This document shows positions 8,042 through 17,404 of a DNA stretch of 43,263 nucleotides, one piece after another. Positions within the stretch are counted from its first letter, which is position 1. The number at the start of each line of letters is the position of its first letter. The translations under genes and the position numbers were made by a program. This stretch comes from Candidatus Manganitrophaceae bacterium (GTDB lineage: Bacteria > Nitrospirota > Nitrospiria > SBBL01 > JAADHI01). The stretch lies in the NCBI GenBank assembly GCA_013151935.1, contig JAADHI010000100.1, positions 1 through 43,263 on the forward strand, in the 5' to 3' direction. The notes beneath the pieces were generated by a model that worked only from the letters and a program-made list of their open reading frames with translations, did no database searches and had not been told where the DNA came from.

Positions 8042-8935
8042 TTACTCAGCGTCCTTCATGTTATCGGGATCTCCCAATAAGCGTTTCCAAAGAAACTGGA
8101 CATTGCCTTTGGGCATGGTGTTGATCGGCCAAGCCAAAATTTCTGCTGCAAGTTCTAAAAAACGCAGACTCGACTTTGCCCTGGGGTAAAGATCCACAAC
8201 AGACCGCTGTTCGATTACAGCCATACGCAGATAGTCGTCTTGCGGAATAAATCCACAATATTCAATGGCAATATCCAAAAATTGATCGGAAACCAAGGTC
8301 AGTTTTCGATAAACATCCTTGGCTTCCCGTAGACTCCGAGCCATATTGACCAAGAGCTTGAAACGTTTTTCCCCATGACGTTTTGATAATATTTTCATAA
8401 TGGCGTAGGCGTCAGTCACCGAAGTGGGATCGGCGGTCGCAATGACTAAAATCTCCTGTGCGACGGTATTAAAATAAAGAACGTTGGATGAGATACCCGC
8501 TGCCGTATCAATTAGAAAAACATCCACTGCTTTCTCCAGTCGATCCAGCTCTGACAAAAAAACCAATTTTTGTTCAGGACTTAAATGCGTCAGGTCTTCT
8601 GATCCTGAACTGGTCGGAAGAATCTTGATGCCCAAAGGTCCTTCGACCATGACTTCTGGAAGTGTCTTTTCACCCAAGAGAACGTGTTCAATCGTGTATT
8701 TCGGAATAATGCCGAAGAGCACATCGACGTTTCCCAAACCCAGATCGGCATCTAAAATAACAACCGACTTGCCCAGACTTGCCAATGCGACAGCGAGATT
8801 GGCAACGACATTTGTTTTTCCAACACCGCCCTTACCACTTGTGACGGCAATTACCTTTGGAATGCTTACCGCCTCGGGCGGCGTTTCGGCAATCTCTGTT
8901 TCACCACTGCCATTGACTGTTCCGGTCTGTCCCAT
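8042..8935 (-). CDS. flhG: FlhG (FleN/YlxH), MinD-like ATPase controlling flagellar number
   Basis: ParA/MinD-family ATPase that works with FlhF to set flagellar number and place. 297 residues. Deviant Walker A SGKGGVGKTN near residue 30, switch region DADLGLGNVDVLFG, and VFLIDTAAGISSNVL as the Walker B/DTAAG motif; about 250 residues of MinD fold follow. The N-terminus has a short polar extension as in FleN. Start chosen at ATG 8935 with GAGGG 8 nt upstream; a TTG at 8965 is also in frame. Between flhF and fliA in the order usual for polarly flagellated bacteria. In Pseudomonas FleN also antagonises FleQ, which is relevant because a FleQ-like regulator is encoded at 23461. Confidence 0.93.
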   Translation of the reverse strand: MGQTGTVNGSGETEIAETPPEAVSIPKVIAVTSGKGGVGKTNVVANLAVALASLGKSVVILDADLGLGNVDVLFGIIPKYTIEHVLLGEKTLPEVMVEGPLGIKILPTSSGSEDLTHLSPEQKLVFLSELDRLEKAVDVFLIDTAAGISSNVLYFNTVAQEILVIATADPTSVTDAYAIMKILSKRHGEKRFKLLVNMARSLREAKDVYRKLTLVSDQFLDIAIEYCGFIPQDDYLRMAVIEQRSVVDLYPRAKSSLRFLELAAEILAWPINTMPKGNVQFLWKRLLGDPDNMKDAE

Positions 8936-8989
8936 CTGATTTTCCCTCTCTCTACGCTGCTTCAATGTAATATGCCAAGTGGTAATTTT

Positions 8990-10234
8990 TTATCCAGAAC
9001 GACTTAAGAGCAAGTCGGTAAAACCTTTTGGTGTTGCCAATTCAAGATCATCAGGAATACGCCGTCCTGTCGTGAGATAAGAAAGCGGTTTTCGTTTTCG
9101 GCCCATCGTTGAAAACAAGGGCCCATACGTTTTGGTTTCATCAATTTTGGTAAACAACAACGAATAAATAGGAATAATCGAAAACTGATCAATCATATCG
9201 GAAAGATCACTTCCCTTTGTATTGGCCGAAAGCACAAGGTGTGTCTCTAAAGGAAAACCCACCGACATCAGTTGTTTGAGTAAGACGATTTCTTTGGATT
9301 TCAAATGGCTACGTCCAGCGGTATCCAAGAGAATAAGTTCCCCCTTTTTTCGACCGGAGACAAATTGTTTTAAGCGGTTCCAAGACGTAATTTTAAGTGC
9401 TGGAATGTGGTAGCGGTCTGCATGTTGTATTAAAATATCCCCACGGCCACTTTCCGTTTCATCCAGCGAAACGAGGGTCACAGCTTGTTTTCTTTGTAGA
9501 CGCGTGACACCCAATTTTGCAGCCGTTGTTGTTTTCCCCACACCGGTCGGCCCAATGAGCGCCACGACTTTTGGGCCCTTAAGGGTGGTGTCATCCCGCA
9601 ATGCAAAAGGCCCAGTCACCTGTGTCAAACGCTGGATCACATCATAAATCGAGTGTTGCACCCGTTCAGGTTTCCAAACATCCTCCTGAGAGAGACTTTC
9701 TTCGACGGCCTGCACGAGATGCTGTGCAGTTTCCGTATCCACGCCACTCAAGATCAGTTGCTCAAACAAAGCGCCCAAGGTGCTATTTTTTGAGAAAAGT
9801 GGGTCCTGCCGACGCATCTCGGTCATGGACTTCAACATAATTTTCATTTCGAGCCAGGTTTCATGCATCTCTGCAATGGGCACAGTTTTCTGGTTCGTCT
9901 CAGGGAGGGTTAGAGGTTCCGCCGTGTTTGCACTGATGTCTGCGACCGCATCCTTGATACTTTGAAGCTCTTTGTAGATATCGCCTTGCACGGCCACTTC
10001 CAAAGCCCGTTCAAAAACAGGGGTCTTTTTAACTGGAGGCCTCACAGCCGTTTCTGCCACCTCAATCGCTGCCGTCACTTCAATGATCGGCATTGTTAAA
10101 AAACCGCCACCACGTACTTTTCGTCTTCGACTGACCTCCCGTGTCGAAAGAATGACGGCATCCGGCCCTAAAACGGACTTAATCTCCTGTAAAACTTCTG
10201 TCATCTGTTGACCTTCAAACTTTCTAATCTTCAT
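8990..10234 (-). CDS. flhF: FlhF, SRP-family GTPase for polar flagellar placement
   Basis: 414 residues. The N-terminal B-like region starts MKIRKFEGQQMTEVLQEIK, with LGPDAVILSTREV typical of FlhF. The NG GTPase domain begins near residue 200: G1 GPTGVGKTTTAAKLG, DTAGRS as G3 and TKIDETKTYGP as G4. Its start overlaps the flhA stop by 11 nt, suggesting translational coupling. With flhG it predicts polar flagella. Confidence 0.95.
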   Translation of the reverse strand: MKIRKFEGQQMTEVLQEIKSVLGPDAVILSTREVSRRRKVRGGGFLTMPIIEVTAAIEVAETAVRPPVKKTPVFERALEVAVQGDIYKELQSIKDAVADISANTAEPLTLPETNQKTVPIAEMHETWLEMKIMLKSMTEMRRQDPLFSKNSTLGALFEQLILSGVDTETAQHLVQAVEESLSQEDVWKPERVQHSIYDVIQRLTQVTGPFALRDDTTLKGPKVVALIGPTGVGKTTTAAKLGVTRLQRKQAVTLVSLDETESGRGDILIQHADRYHIPALKITSWNRLKQFVSGRKKGELILLDTAGRSHLKSKEIVLLKQLMSVGFPLETHLVLSANTKGSDLSDMIDQFSIIPIYSLLFTKIDETKTYGPLFSTMGRKRKPLSYLTTGRRIPDDLELATPKGFTDLLLSRSG

Positions 10235-12329
10235 AGGTCACATCCACTGTTTCTATCGATTGCAACTGGGCCTGTGTCGCAATCTCCCCGGACGAAAGCA
10301 CCACCAGGTTTGGGATAAAACGCTCCGCCAGTTTTCTGAGGTGTAAACGCAGCATGGGTGAGCACATCAAAACAGGGTGATGGCCTTTCATTGCCACAGC
10401 TTCAGAAGCACGGCGGATTTGCATCATTATTTTTTGCGCAAAAAGAGGATCAAGCGTCAATGACCCGCCCTGTTCATCTTTTTGAATCGCTTCGGACATC
10501 ATCCGGTCTAAACGGGGATTCACGCTAATGACATATAGCTTGCCATCGGGATCTTCATATTGTTTTGTAATCGTTCGGGAAAGGGCCTGCCGGCAATGCT
10601 CAGTGAGTAGACCCGTCTCTTTGCTCATGGGTGCGATATCAGCCAAGGTTTCCAATATGGTGCGCAAATCACGAATCGCCACCCGTTCTTTTAAGAGATT
10701 GCCCAAGACTTTCACGACACTGCCAAGTGGCAGGAGAGTGGGCACTAACTCTTCAACCACTTTTGGATTATCGTTTGCAAATCGATCCAGTAGATGCTGG
10801 ACTTCTTGCCGTCCAATTAACTCCGCCGCATGACTGCGAATGGTTTCGGTCAAATGGGTTGCAATCACCGAAGGCACATCCACAACGGTAAACCCTTCCA
10901 CCTTTGCGCGATCCTTTTCTTGTTCTGTCACCCACAAGGCCTTCAATCCAAAACAAGGTTCCTGTGTCGGAATACCCTCAATGCCATGTTCTTCCATGCC
11001 ACTGGGATTCATCGCCAAAAAGTGACGGGGCAAGACCTCACCACGACTCACCTCAATACCCTTGACCAGGATGAGATATTCATTGGGTTTAATTTGTAGG
11101 TTGTCTCGGATGTGAATGGGTGGCACAACAAAACCCAATTCAAGTGCAAGCTGTCTGCGAATCGCCGTAATGCGTTTGAGTAATTCCCCATTCTGTGCCT
11201 GATCAACCAAAGGAATCAGACCGTAACCGACATTGAGTTCCATCAAATCCAGAGGCACAATCCATTCATCCTTATTGGGTGCTGTGTCTGAATCAGGTTC
11301 AGGAGACACCGGTTTAGCCGCTGCGGCCTCTTTTGCCCTTTGTGCCGAATAACCCACAAAAGCAATACCCGCCGCAAGGAGGAAAAAAGCCATATGCGGC
11401 AAACCCGGGATCATCCCAAAAATAAAAACAATCGTCGCCGCGCCCATGAGTGCTCTGGGGTGGGTCAACATTTGCAATGTCACATCTGTCCCTAAATTGG
11501 ATTCGGAAGCTGCGCGCGTCACAACAATGCCTGAAGCCGTCGAAATAATAAGTGCCGGAATTTGCCCCACCAAACCATCCCCAATACTTAAAAGGGTGTA
11601 GTTCTGCGCAGCGGTTGCAATACTCATATTTTTCTGCAAGACGCCAATGACAAATCCACCGATGACATTCACTAAAATGATGAGGATGGCGGCAATCGCA
11701 TCTCCTCGCACAAACTTACTGGCACCATCCATTGCCCCGTAGAAATCCGCTTCTTTGGCAATGTCTTCTCGACGTTGTTTGGCTTCTTTTTCATTGATCA
11801 TGCCCGCGTTCAGATCGGCATCAATGCTCATCTGTTTTCCCGGCATGGCATCCAACATAAAACGTGCGGCAACCTCTGCAATTCGCCCTGCACCTTTTGT
11901 AATCACTACAAAGTTAATGACAACGAGAATGACAAATACCACGAGACCCACAGCATAATTCCCCCCAATCATGAGGCTGCCAAAGGTCTCAATGACTTTT
12001 CCAGCCGCGCCAACACCGTTGTTCCCATTCAACAAAATTGAGCGCGTGGTGGCGATATTCAAGGCAAGACGAAAGAGGGTGATAATCAGTAAAATCGAAG
12101 GAAATGCCGAAAACTCCACAGGCTTAACGGTGTGCAAAGCAACAAACAAAATGACCAAGGCCGAACTGATGCTAAAGGCCAATAACAAATCCAGAAAAAT
12201 CGTGGGCGTCGGCAAAATCATTAACAGCAGAATACCGACCACACCAAAAGTCATGACAATATCGCCGTTTTTCCCAGTTCCATCTAAAGGCGAATTTTGA
12301 GATGCGTTCTGGGTTAATGTCTGCGCCAT
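10224..12329 (-). CDS. flhA: FlhA, export gate membrane protein
   Basis: Large subunit of the flagellar type III export gate. 701 residues. The N-terminal half holds about eight membrane segments, with the conserved cytoplasmic loop MPGKQMSIDADLNAGMI (FHIPEP family signature region). The C-terminal cytoplasmic domain, which docks late substrates and chaperones, contains VGYGLIPLVD and PPIHIRDN. Length is normal. It begins 6 nt after flhB. Confidence 0.97.
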   Translation of the reverse strand: MAQTLTQNASQNSPLDGTGKNGDIVMTFGVVGILLLMILPTPTIFLDLLLAFSISSALVILFVALHTVKPVEFSAFPSILLIITLFRLALNIATTRSILLNGNNGVGAAGKVIETFGSLMIGGNYAVGLVVFVILVVINFVVITKGAGRIAEVAARFMLDAMPGKQMSIDADLNAGMINEKEAKQRREDIAKEADFYGAMDGASKFVRGDAIAAILIILVNVIGGFVIGVLQKNMSIATAAQNYTLLSIGDGLVGQIPALIISTASGIVVTRAASESNLGTDVTLQMLTHPRALMGAATIVFIFGMIPGLPHMAFFLLAAGIAFVGYSAQRAKEAAAAKPVSPEPDSDTAPNKDEWIVPLDLMELNVGYGLIPLVDQAQNGELLKRITAIRRQLALELGFVVPPIHIRDNLQIKPNEYLILVKGIEVSRGEVLPRHFLAMNPSGMEEHGIEGIPTQEPCFGLKALWVTEQEKDRAKVEGFTVVDVPSVIATHLTETIRSHAAELIGRQEVQHLLDRFANDNPKVVEELVPTLLPLGSVVKVLGNLLKERVAIRDLRTILETLADIAPMSKETGLLTEHCRQALSRTITKQYEDPDGKLYVISVNPRLDRMMSEAIQKDEQGGSLTLDPLFAQKIMMQIRRASEAVAMKGHHPVLMCSPMLRLHLRKLAERFIPNLVVLSSGEIATQAQLQSIETVDVTYED

Positions 12330-12335
12330 GGTCTT

Positions 12336-13400
12336 TTAAGCCCTTTTCCCCTTCAATTTATAAATATAAGACAGGATTTCAGCGACTGCCCGATAGATAC
12401 TGGCAGGAATGAATTGACCCACTTCGACGGTCTTGAAAAGGGATCGCGCCACAGGTTTATTTTCAATGATGGGAATGCCGTGTTCACGCGCCACGGCTCT
12501 TATTTTTTCTGCAACATAGCCTGAACCTTTTGCCAGCACTTTCGGTGCAGCCATCGTCTCCGCTTTGTAACTGAGTGCAATGGCCAAATGTGTCGGGTTG
12601 GTAATAACCAAATCTGCATTCGGCACATCAGCCATCATGCGATTTCTCGCCATTTCACGTTGCAAATTTCGGATACGCGATTTCACTTGAGGCGTGCCTT
12701 CCGTCTGCTTGTTTTCATCCTTAATTTCTTGTTTACTCATGCGAAGTTTTTTCTCAAATGACCACCACTGAAAGGCATAATCAGCCCCACCAATGACCGC
12801 TACCACAGCCCCGCAACGCAGGACTAAACTTGAAATCATATCTCCTGACAAACCGAGAATGGCCCCAGGGGTCATGTGACTTAATTCAAGCATTTCTGGC
12901 AATCGGCTTACGAATGCGAAATAGGCAACAGCGCCGATGACAAGAAATTTAAAAAATGTTTTTGAACCGTTCATGAGAGATTCAATGGAAAACATCCGCG
13001 CAAAACCCGAGAGGGGATTGATGCGGCTCCAATCAGGCATCAAGGCGTGTGTTGTAAAAAGAACGCCATGTTGCACCACAACAGAAACCCCACCCACAAA
13101 GGCAATCAACAACAAAATAGGCAGAGACATCACAAGGATTTTGATCATGAGATCACGCATAAAGGGGGTAAACTGCGCCTGTGTCATGACATCAGGAGTC
13201 AAGGTAGAAAAACCCTGCGCCATAGATGTTTTTAGTCCAAGCATCAAGTCCAAACCCAGATTTTTAAAAATCAAAACGGCAAACAGAATAAGAAGCGCCG
13301 AACTCAATTCACGACTGGTCACCACCTGCCCTTTTTGTCGCGCCTCCTCTCGACGTTTTGGGGTGGCTTTTTCAGTTTTTTCTTGGTCGTCTGCTGGCAT
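12336..13400 (-). CDS. flhB: FlhB, export gate and substrate-specificity switch
   Basis: 354 residues. Four membrane segments lie between about 33 and 215, then a charged linker (MSKQEIKDENKQTEG) and the cytoplasmic domain with the self-cleavage site NPTH (N268-P269). Cleavage there lets the export apparatus change from hook to filament substrates when FliK signals. Starts MPADDQEKTEKATPKRREEAR, the family's typical N-terminus. Lies between fliR and flhA with gaps of 13 and 6 nt. Confidence 0.97.
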   Translation of the reverse strand: MPADDQEKTEKATPKRREEARQKGQVVTSRELSSALLILFAVLIFKNLGLDLMLGLKTSMAQGFSTLTPDVMTQAQFTPFMRDLMIKILVMSLPILLLIAFVGGVSVVVQHGVLFTTHALMPDWSRINPLSGFARMFSIESLMNGSKTFFKFLVIGAVAYFAFVSRLPEMLELSHMTPGAILGLSGDMISSLVLRCGAVVAVIGGADYAFQWWSFEKKLRMSKQEIKDENKQTEGTPQVKSRIRNLQREMARNRMMADVPNADLVITNPTHLAIALSYKAETMAAPKVLAKGSGYVAEKIRAVAREHGIPIIENKPVARSLFKTVEVGQFIPASIYRAVAEILSYIYKLKGKRA

Positions 13401-13413
13401 CTTTGATTACTTT

Positions 13414-14199
13414 CTAAGGACTCATCCCAACTAATAACTGATTAAAAACCGTTCTAAGTCCTGAAACCTCTTGCGTTAAAATACCTGTCAGTATCGGCAG
13501 TGAAAAACCCAACATCACCAAGCCAAGTGTAATCGTCACCGGAAAACTAAAAAGCAGTACATTGAGTTGAGGAATAACCCGGGAGAAAATACCGATGGTG
13601 ACATTCGCCATGAGAAGGGCTACGATAATTGGAATCGCAACTTTAAGCCCCAGCAAAAACATTTGCCCCGCAAGCTTCATGAGGTATTCGATCAAAGGCC
13701 CGGAAGGATAAAATCCAGCAAAAGGAATCAATTCAAAACTCTTTACCATGCTCTCCAAAACAATGAAGTGACCATTTAAGACCAGAAAAATCAGCATCGC
13801 CACAAGACCCTGTAAACGTGCAATCAGAGAAGCCTGTTTATTGGAGATGGGATCAAAAAGGTTTGCGCTTCCCAAACCCATTTGTATGCCCACAATCTCG
13901 GAACCCATCTCGATCGCACTAAAAAGTAAATTTGCAGCCATGCCAATAATGAGTCCGATTAAAACTTCTCCAAGTAATGCAATCGTTAAAGAAACCAGAT
14001 TTAGCTCACCCGGTGGTTCTAAGCTAAGGGTTTGGAACAAAACAAAACTCATCGAAAGCACTAACATCATCTTTACCATCACAGGTACGCCTGAGCCACC
14101 CATCAAAGGCGTCGCCGCTAAAAATGCAGCCACCCTAAAAAGGATGAAGAGGAAAACCATCTGATTTTCTAAGATACCCTCAACTAAGGGAATGTTCAT
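13414..14199 (-). CDS. fliR: FliR, export gate membrane protein
   Basis: 261 residues, with membrane segments through most of the length and the conserved EMGSEIVGIQMGLG loop followed by ANLFDP. With FliP and FliQ it forms the helical export gate in the MS ring. Normal length; order fliP-Q-R-flhB is conserved. No fusion to flhB is seen, in contrast to some clostridia. Confidence 0.96.
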   Translation of the reverse strand: MNIPLVEGILENQMVFLFILFRVAAFLAATPLMGGSGVPVMVKMMLVLSMSFVLFQTLSLEPPGELNLVSLTIALLGEVLIGLIIGMAANLLFSAIEMGSEIVGIQMGLGSANLFDPISNKQASLIARLQGLVAMLIFLVLNGHFIVLESMVKSFELIPFAGFYPSGPLIEYLMKLAGQMFLLGLKVAIPIIVALLMANVTIGIFSRVIPQLNVLLFSFPVTITLGLVMLGFSLPILTGILTQEVSGLRTVFNQLLVGMSP

Positions 14200-14218
14200 G
14201 ACTTAAACCTTCTCTAAT

Positions 14219-14488
14219 TCATCCGGTGTAAGTTGGAAAATTCATCAAAATATCACTGGTAAAACCAACAATGACCGACAACATCCAAGGAAAGAAAAAT
14301 GCCAAGGCCAGTCCCGCCACCAAAATTTTTGGCAAGAAAGTCAGGGTCGCTTCATTGATCTGAGTCACCGCTTGAAAAAGACTCACCACCAAACCAATGG
14401 CAAGACTTGAAACCAGTACGGGCGCAGACAAAAGCACCGAAATTTCAATCGTCCGTTGCACAATTTGCGTCACAAACTCAGGGGTCAT
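14219..14488 (-). CDS. fliQ: FliQ, export gate membrane protein
   Basis: 89 residues with two membrane helices. Family features are SAPVLVSSLAIGLVVSLFQAVTQI and the loop INEATLTFLPKIL that enters the cytoplasmic gate. ATG at 14488. It is separated from fliP by an unusually long 130-nt gap that holds an inverted repeat. Confidence 0.96.
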   Translation of the reverse strand: MTPEFVTQIVQRTIEISVLLSAPVLVSSLAIGLVVSLFQAVTQINEATLTFLPKILVAGLALAFFFPWMLSVIVGFTSDILMNFPTYTG

Positions 14489-14530
14489 TGTTTAAAATCC
14501 TCAAAATGAGAAACCGATGATCCATTATTT

Positions 14531-14603
14531 GGACCAAGAGCCGGAAACCAGGGGCCGGGAATCAGCACACAGATTTTCAATCCAGTTTCCAGCCCTTGGC
14601 ATC
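14531..14603. repeat. Imperfect inverted repeat between fliP and fliQ
   Basis: GGACCAAGAGCCGGAAACCA (14531-14550) can pair with CAGTTTCCAGCCCTTGGCATCC (about 14583-14603) to give a stem of about 18 pairs with a few mismatches. The loop contains GGGAATC, which is matched by GATTCCC just outside the second arm (14605-14611), so a pseudoknot is also possible. It may be a small dispersed palindromic element or an mRNA processing or stability site between two export-gate genes. Confidence 0.5.
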
Positions 14604-14618
14604 CGATTCCCGCCCAAT

Positions 14619-15422
14619 TCATGCAAATCCCTTCACCAAAGAACCCACGACCAAGTACCAGCCATCGGCCAAAACAAACAGAATCAGTTTAAAAGGAAGT
14701 GAAATCATGACCGGTGGTAACATCATCATTCCCATGGACATGAGAATGCTCGCCACCACGATGTCAATCACAAGAAAAGGCAAATAAACCAGAAATCCAA
14801 TTTGAAATGCCGTCCTTAGCTCACTGATCATAAAAGCAGGAATAATCGTAAAAATGGGCAGATCCGATGGGTTTTTGGGTTGAGGCAATTTCGCAAGCTT
14901 GACAAAAAGGGAAAGGTCTTTTTCTCGTACCTGTCTCAACATAAAATTTCTTACCGGAGACATCGCAAGATCCAAAGCATCTTCTTGTGAAATTTTTTCA
15001 TCCAAATAAGGCTGTAAGGCCTCGGTATTGACTTGTTGCCAAACAGGTGCCATGACAAGAAAAGTCAGAAAAAGGGCAAGTCCAATTAAGACTTGATTCG
15101 GAGGTGATTGTTGTGTGCCAAAGGCTTGTCGCATAAAAGAAAGCACCACAATGATCCGCGTAAATGAACTCATCATGATGAAAATTGCGGGTGCAAGAGA
15201 TAAAACGGTGAGCAGAATGAGAATTTGAATCGCAACGGAAAAGCGCTCACTCGAACCTGCACCCAAACTCACCGTCACCGATGGCGCTTCAGTTGCGGGC
15301 GTCTGAGCTAACGAAACATGAGGCAATAAAAAAAACAAAAAGAGTGTGGCAATTAAGGCACTCAAAACAAGAATAAATAAGCGCCACGAAACACGTCTTT
15401 TTTCTACCAAAGCATGATTCAT
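14619..15422 (-). CDS. fliP: FliP, export gate membrane protein
   Basis: 267 residues. An N-terminal hydrophobic signal segment (about 14-38) precedes a periplasmic stretch. Four core segments then carry FliP signatures: LAPAIFIMMSSFTRIIVVLS near the start, FGTQQSPPNQVLIGLALFLT next, and VASILMSMGMMMLPPVMISL near the end. The signal peptide is typical of flagellar FliP. Its start overlaps the fliO stop (ATGA). Confidence 0.97.
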   Translation of the reverse strand: MNHALVEKRRVSWRLFILVLSALIATLFLFFLLPHVSLAQTPATEAPSVTVSLGAGSSERFSVAIQILILLTVLSLAPAIFIMMSSFTRIIVVLSFMRQAFGTQQSPPNQVLIGLALFLTFLVMAPVWQQVNTEALQPYLDEKISQEDALDLAMSPVRNFMLRQVREKDLSLFVKLAKLPQPKNPSDLPIFTIIPAFMISELRTAFQIGFLVYLPFLVIDIVVASILMSMGMMMLPPVMISLPFKLILFVLADGWYLVVGSLVKGFA

Positions 15423-15733
15423 GATGGATCCAAGTCTTTCACTTCGTCTGAAAGGTTTGTTTCAAAAGGGGCATGTTCTAAACGGGTCAGCAGTGAAATG
15501 TGATGAGGCGTGACACCCAACACAAGATATTGTTCGCCCACAGAAATGATGGAGACTTCCTTTTTCGGACCGAGATACGCCGTGGACAGCACCTTAACCA
15601 AAGGGGCCGTCTTCCATCGACTAAAACGAGAACGCGAAAACCGCCTCAATCCGAAAGCAATGGCCAAAATGAGCGCCAACACGAATAAAAGCGATGAAAG
15701 CATTTTGACTAAACTTGCAAAAGGGTCATCCAT
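15419..15733 (-). CDS. fliO: FliO, export gate assembly factor
   Basis: 104 residues with one N-terminal membrane helix (about 8-28) and a small basic cytoplasmic domain containing VLSTAYLGPKKEVSIISVGE and YLVLGVTPHHISLL, the FliO core. FliO is a scaffold for assembling the FliP ring. The sequence is variable between species, so the assignment rests on the core motif and on position between fliN and fliP. Confidence 0.9.
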   Translation of the reverse strand: MDDPFASLVKMLSSLLFVLALILAIAFGLRRFSRSRFSRWKTAPLVKVLSTAYLGPKKEVSIISVGEQYLVLGVTPHHISLLTRLEHAPFETNLSDEVKDLDPS

Positions 15734-15802
15734 TTTTCCACAGTGCCTTTTTTGAGACCTTTAAATTGAGATCGGATTAAAATTACTTCGATCCTCTACG
15801 TT

Positions 15803-16333
15803 TCATTTGCCATTCAAGTTTTGAATTCGGTCAGCCGTGCTGACAATGTCGGTTAAACGCACGCCAAATTTTTCATTCACAACCACAACCTCCCCACGCG
15901 CAACCAACTTGTCGCCAATAAGGACGTCCATTGGCTCCCCCGCCATCTTTTCCAATTCGACCACAGAACCCTGCCCCAATTGCAGGAGCTCTTTAATCAA
16001 CATCCGCGTCTCCCCCAAAGTCACGGTAATTTGAAGCGGCACATCCAGAATAAAATCCAGATTTCCAAGCGGCTCACCTGTCTGCTGTGGTGCAAGCGTG
16101 GAAAGTGGCGCAGGTTCAGCATCAGGCATGGGTTTTTCTTCTGCTGGAGGTGCGACATCGGCAGCGGCGGCGGCCATGGCATCGTCTATCGCGGCTTGTT
16201 CAGCATCGCTCGGTGGCGCAGGAGCAGCACCTGGCATCTCTTTTTCAATGGTTTGCCCTGCTTCCGCCATGGCCTCAGCCATGGCACGGGCCATATCGTC
16301 TTCTTCTTCCGGAGCGCCTGGATCATCTGCCAT
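15803..16333 (-). CDS. fliN: FliN, C-ring switch protein with Ala/Pro-rich N-terminal extension
   Basis: 176 residues. The C-terminal 80 form the SpoA fold (LDFILDVPLQITVTLGET, then LLQLGQGSVVELEKMAGEPMD) that builds the base of the C-ring. The first 90 residues are low-complexity, rich in Ala, Pro, Asp and Glu, and probably disordered; this is longer than the 137 residues of E. coli FliN. No CheC-type phosphatase motif is seen, so it is not a FliY. Located 65 nt downstream of fliM. Confidence 0.93.
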   Translation of the reverse strand: MADDPGAPEEEDDMARAMAEAMAEAGQTIEKEMPGAAPAPPSDAEQAAIDDAMAAAAADVAPPAEEKPMPDAEPAPLSTLAPQQTGEPLGNLDFILDVPLQITVTLGETRMLIKELLQLGQGSVVELEKMAGEPMDVLIGDKLVARGEVVVVNEKFGVRLTDIVSTADRIQNLNGK

Positions 16334-16398
16334 TTCTTACCTCCCGCTTTCTAAGGGAAATTTAGATCGGGGATCTGTTCCCCTCAACTGAGCGTCCA

Positions 16399-17379
16399 TC
16401 ATCTTTTACGGTCTTTACTGATCGAGGTGATTTGAAAAGCCACATTGCCACGATGAAGTCCCGCACGGCCATGGAATACGGTTTTCCCTTCTATTTTTAA
16501 GTCAAGGTCTTCCCTTACCGTACGATTCAGCATAATGACATCCCCCACAGAGAGCTTTGTCAGTTCTCTCACCGTAAGCTCTGCCTTTCCAATTTCAGCA
16601 ACGGCATTCAAATTACACTCCGTCATTTGTTCAGCAAAACGTGTTGCCCAAACCTTATTTTCTTCGTCCTGATCACTCTGAAAACTGCCATAAAGCTTTT
16701 CACGGATGGGCTCAATCGTGGGGTAAGGCATGCCAATAAATATATCGCCCCCTTCTCCATCAATTTCAATCTTGAATAATGTGGTCACCACAACTTCGGT
16801 GGGTGTCACTACGGCTGCAAACTGAGGATTGATCTCGGTACGGATATGTGTAATTTCAACTTTAAAAATAGGTTTCCATGAGGTTTCCAAATCACTCAGA
16901 ATTTTATCCACCACTTTTTGGATAATACGGCTTTCAATTGAGGTAAAATCTCGTCCTTCAATTTTCACGTAGGTCTGACCCGATCCCCCAAAATAAAGAT
17001 CGACCAAACGGTAGACAAACTTGGTATCCAAAATAATCAGAACAGCTCCTCTTAAAGGATCCATCTTGACGATGTTGATACTGCTCGGCAGCGGAATTTT
17101 CCGCATCAGTTCCCCAAACTTCGGCACATCAATGGAGACAGGAATGACCTCAATCTCCTTTTTCAAAAAAGTCGTCATTGAGATCTGAAACAAACGTGCA
17201 AAACGCTCGTTAATGATTTCAAGACTGGGCATGCGCCCCCGAATAATGCGTTCCTGATTGGTGAGATCATAATTATTGGCCCCCTCTTGTGTCCCTTCAC
17301 CCTCAGTTTCAACTTCTCCTGAAGTGACCCCTTGTAGAAGCGCTTCGACTTCGTCTTGTGAGAGAATTTTTTCTGCCAT
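16399..17379 (-). CDS. fliM: FliM, C-ring switch protein
   Basis: 326 residues. The N-terminal motif KILSQDEVEALLQGV is the CheY-P binding peptide. The CheC-like middle domain and C-terminal SpoA domain (VREDLDLKIEGKTVFHGRAG) follow. It receives the signal from the CheY at 5203-5568 and reverses or stops the motor. Normal length; 25 nt after fliL. Confidence 0.96.
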   Translation of the reverse strand: MAEKILSQDEVEALLQGVTSGEVETEGEGTQEGANNYDLTNQERIIRGRMPSLEIINERFARLFQISMTTFLKKEIEVIPVSIDVPKFGELMRKIPLPSSINIVKMDPLRGAVLIILDTKFVYRLVDLYFGGSGQTYVKIEGRDFTSIESRIIQKVVDKILSDLETSWKPIFKVEITHIRTEINPQFAAVVTPTEVVVTTLFKIEIDGEGGDIFIGMPYPTIEPIREKLYGSFQSDQDEENKVWATRFAEQMTECNLNAVAEIGKAELTVRELTKLSVGDVIMLNRTVREDLDLKIEGKTVFHGRAGLHRGNVAFQITSISKDRKR

Positions 17380-17404
17380 GACATTTTCCCTGCTGTCGTT
17401 AAAA

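Noticed and set aside
14531-14611. Terminator between fliP and fliQ
   Set aside because: Stem is long but no T run follows in the direction of transcription, and fliQ must be co-expressed with fliP.
16098-16391. 97-residue Ala/Ser-rich plus-strand ORF
   Set aside because: Shadow of the Ala/Pro-rich N-terminal extension of fliN.
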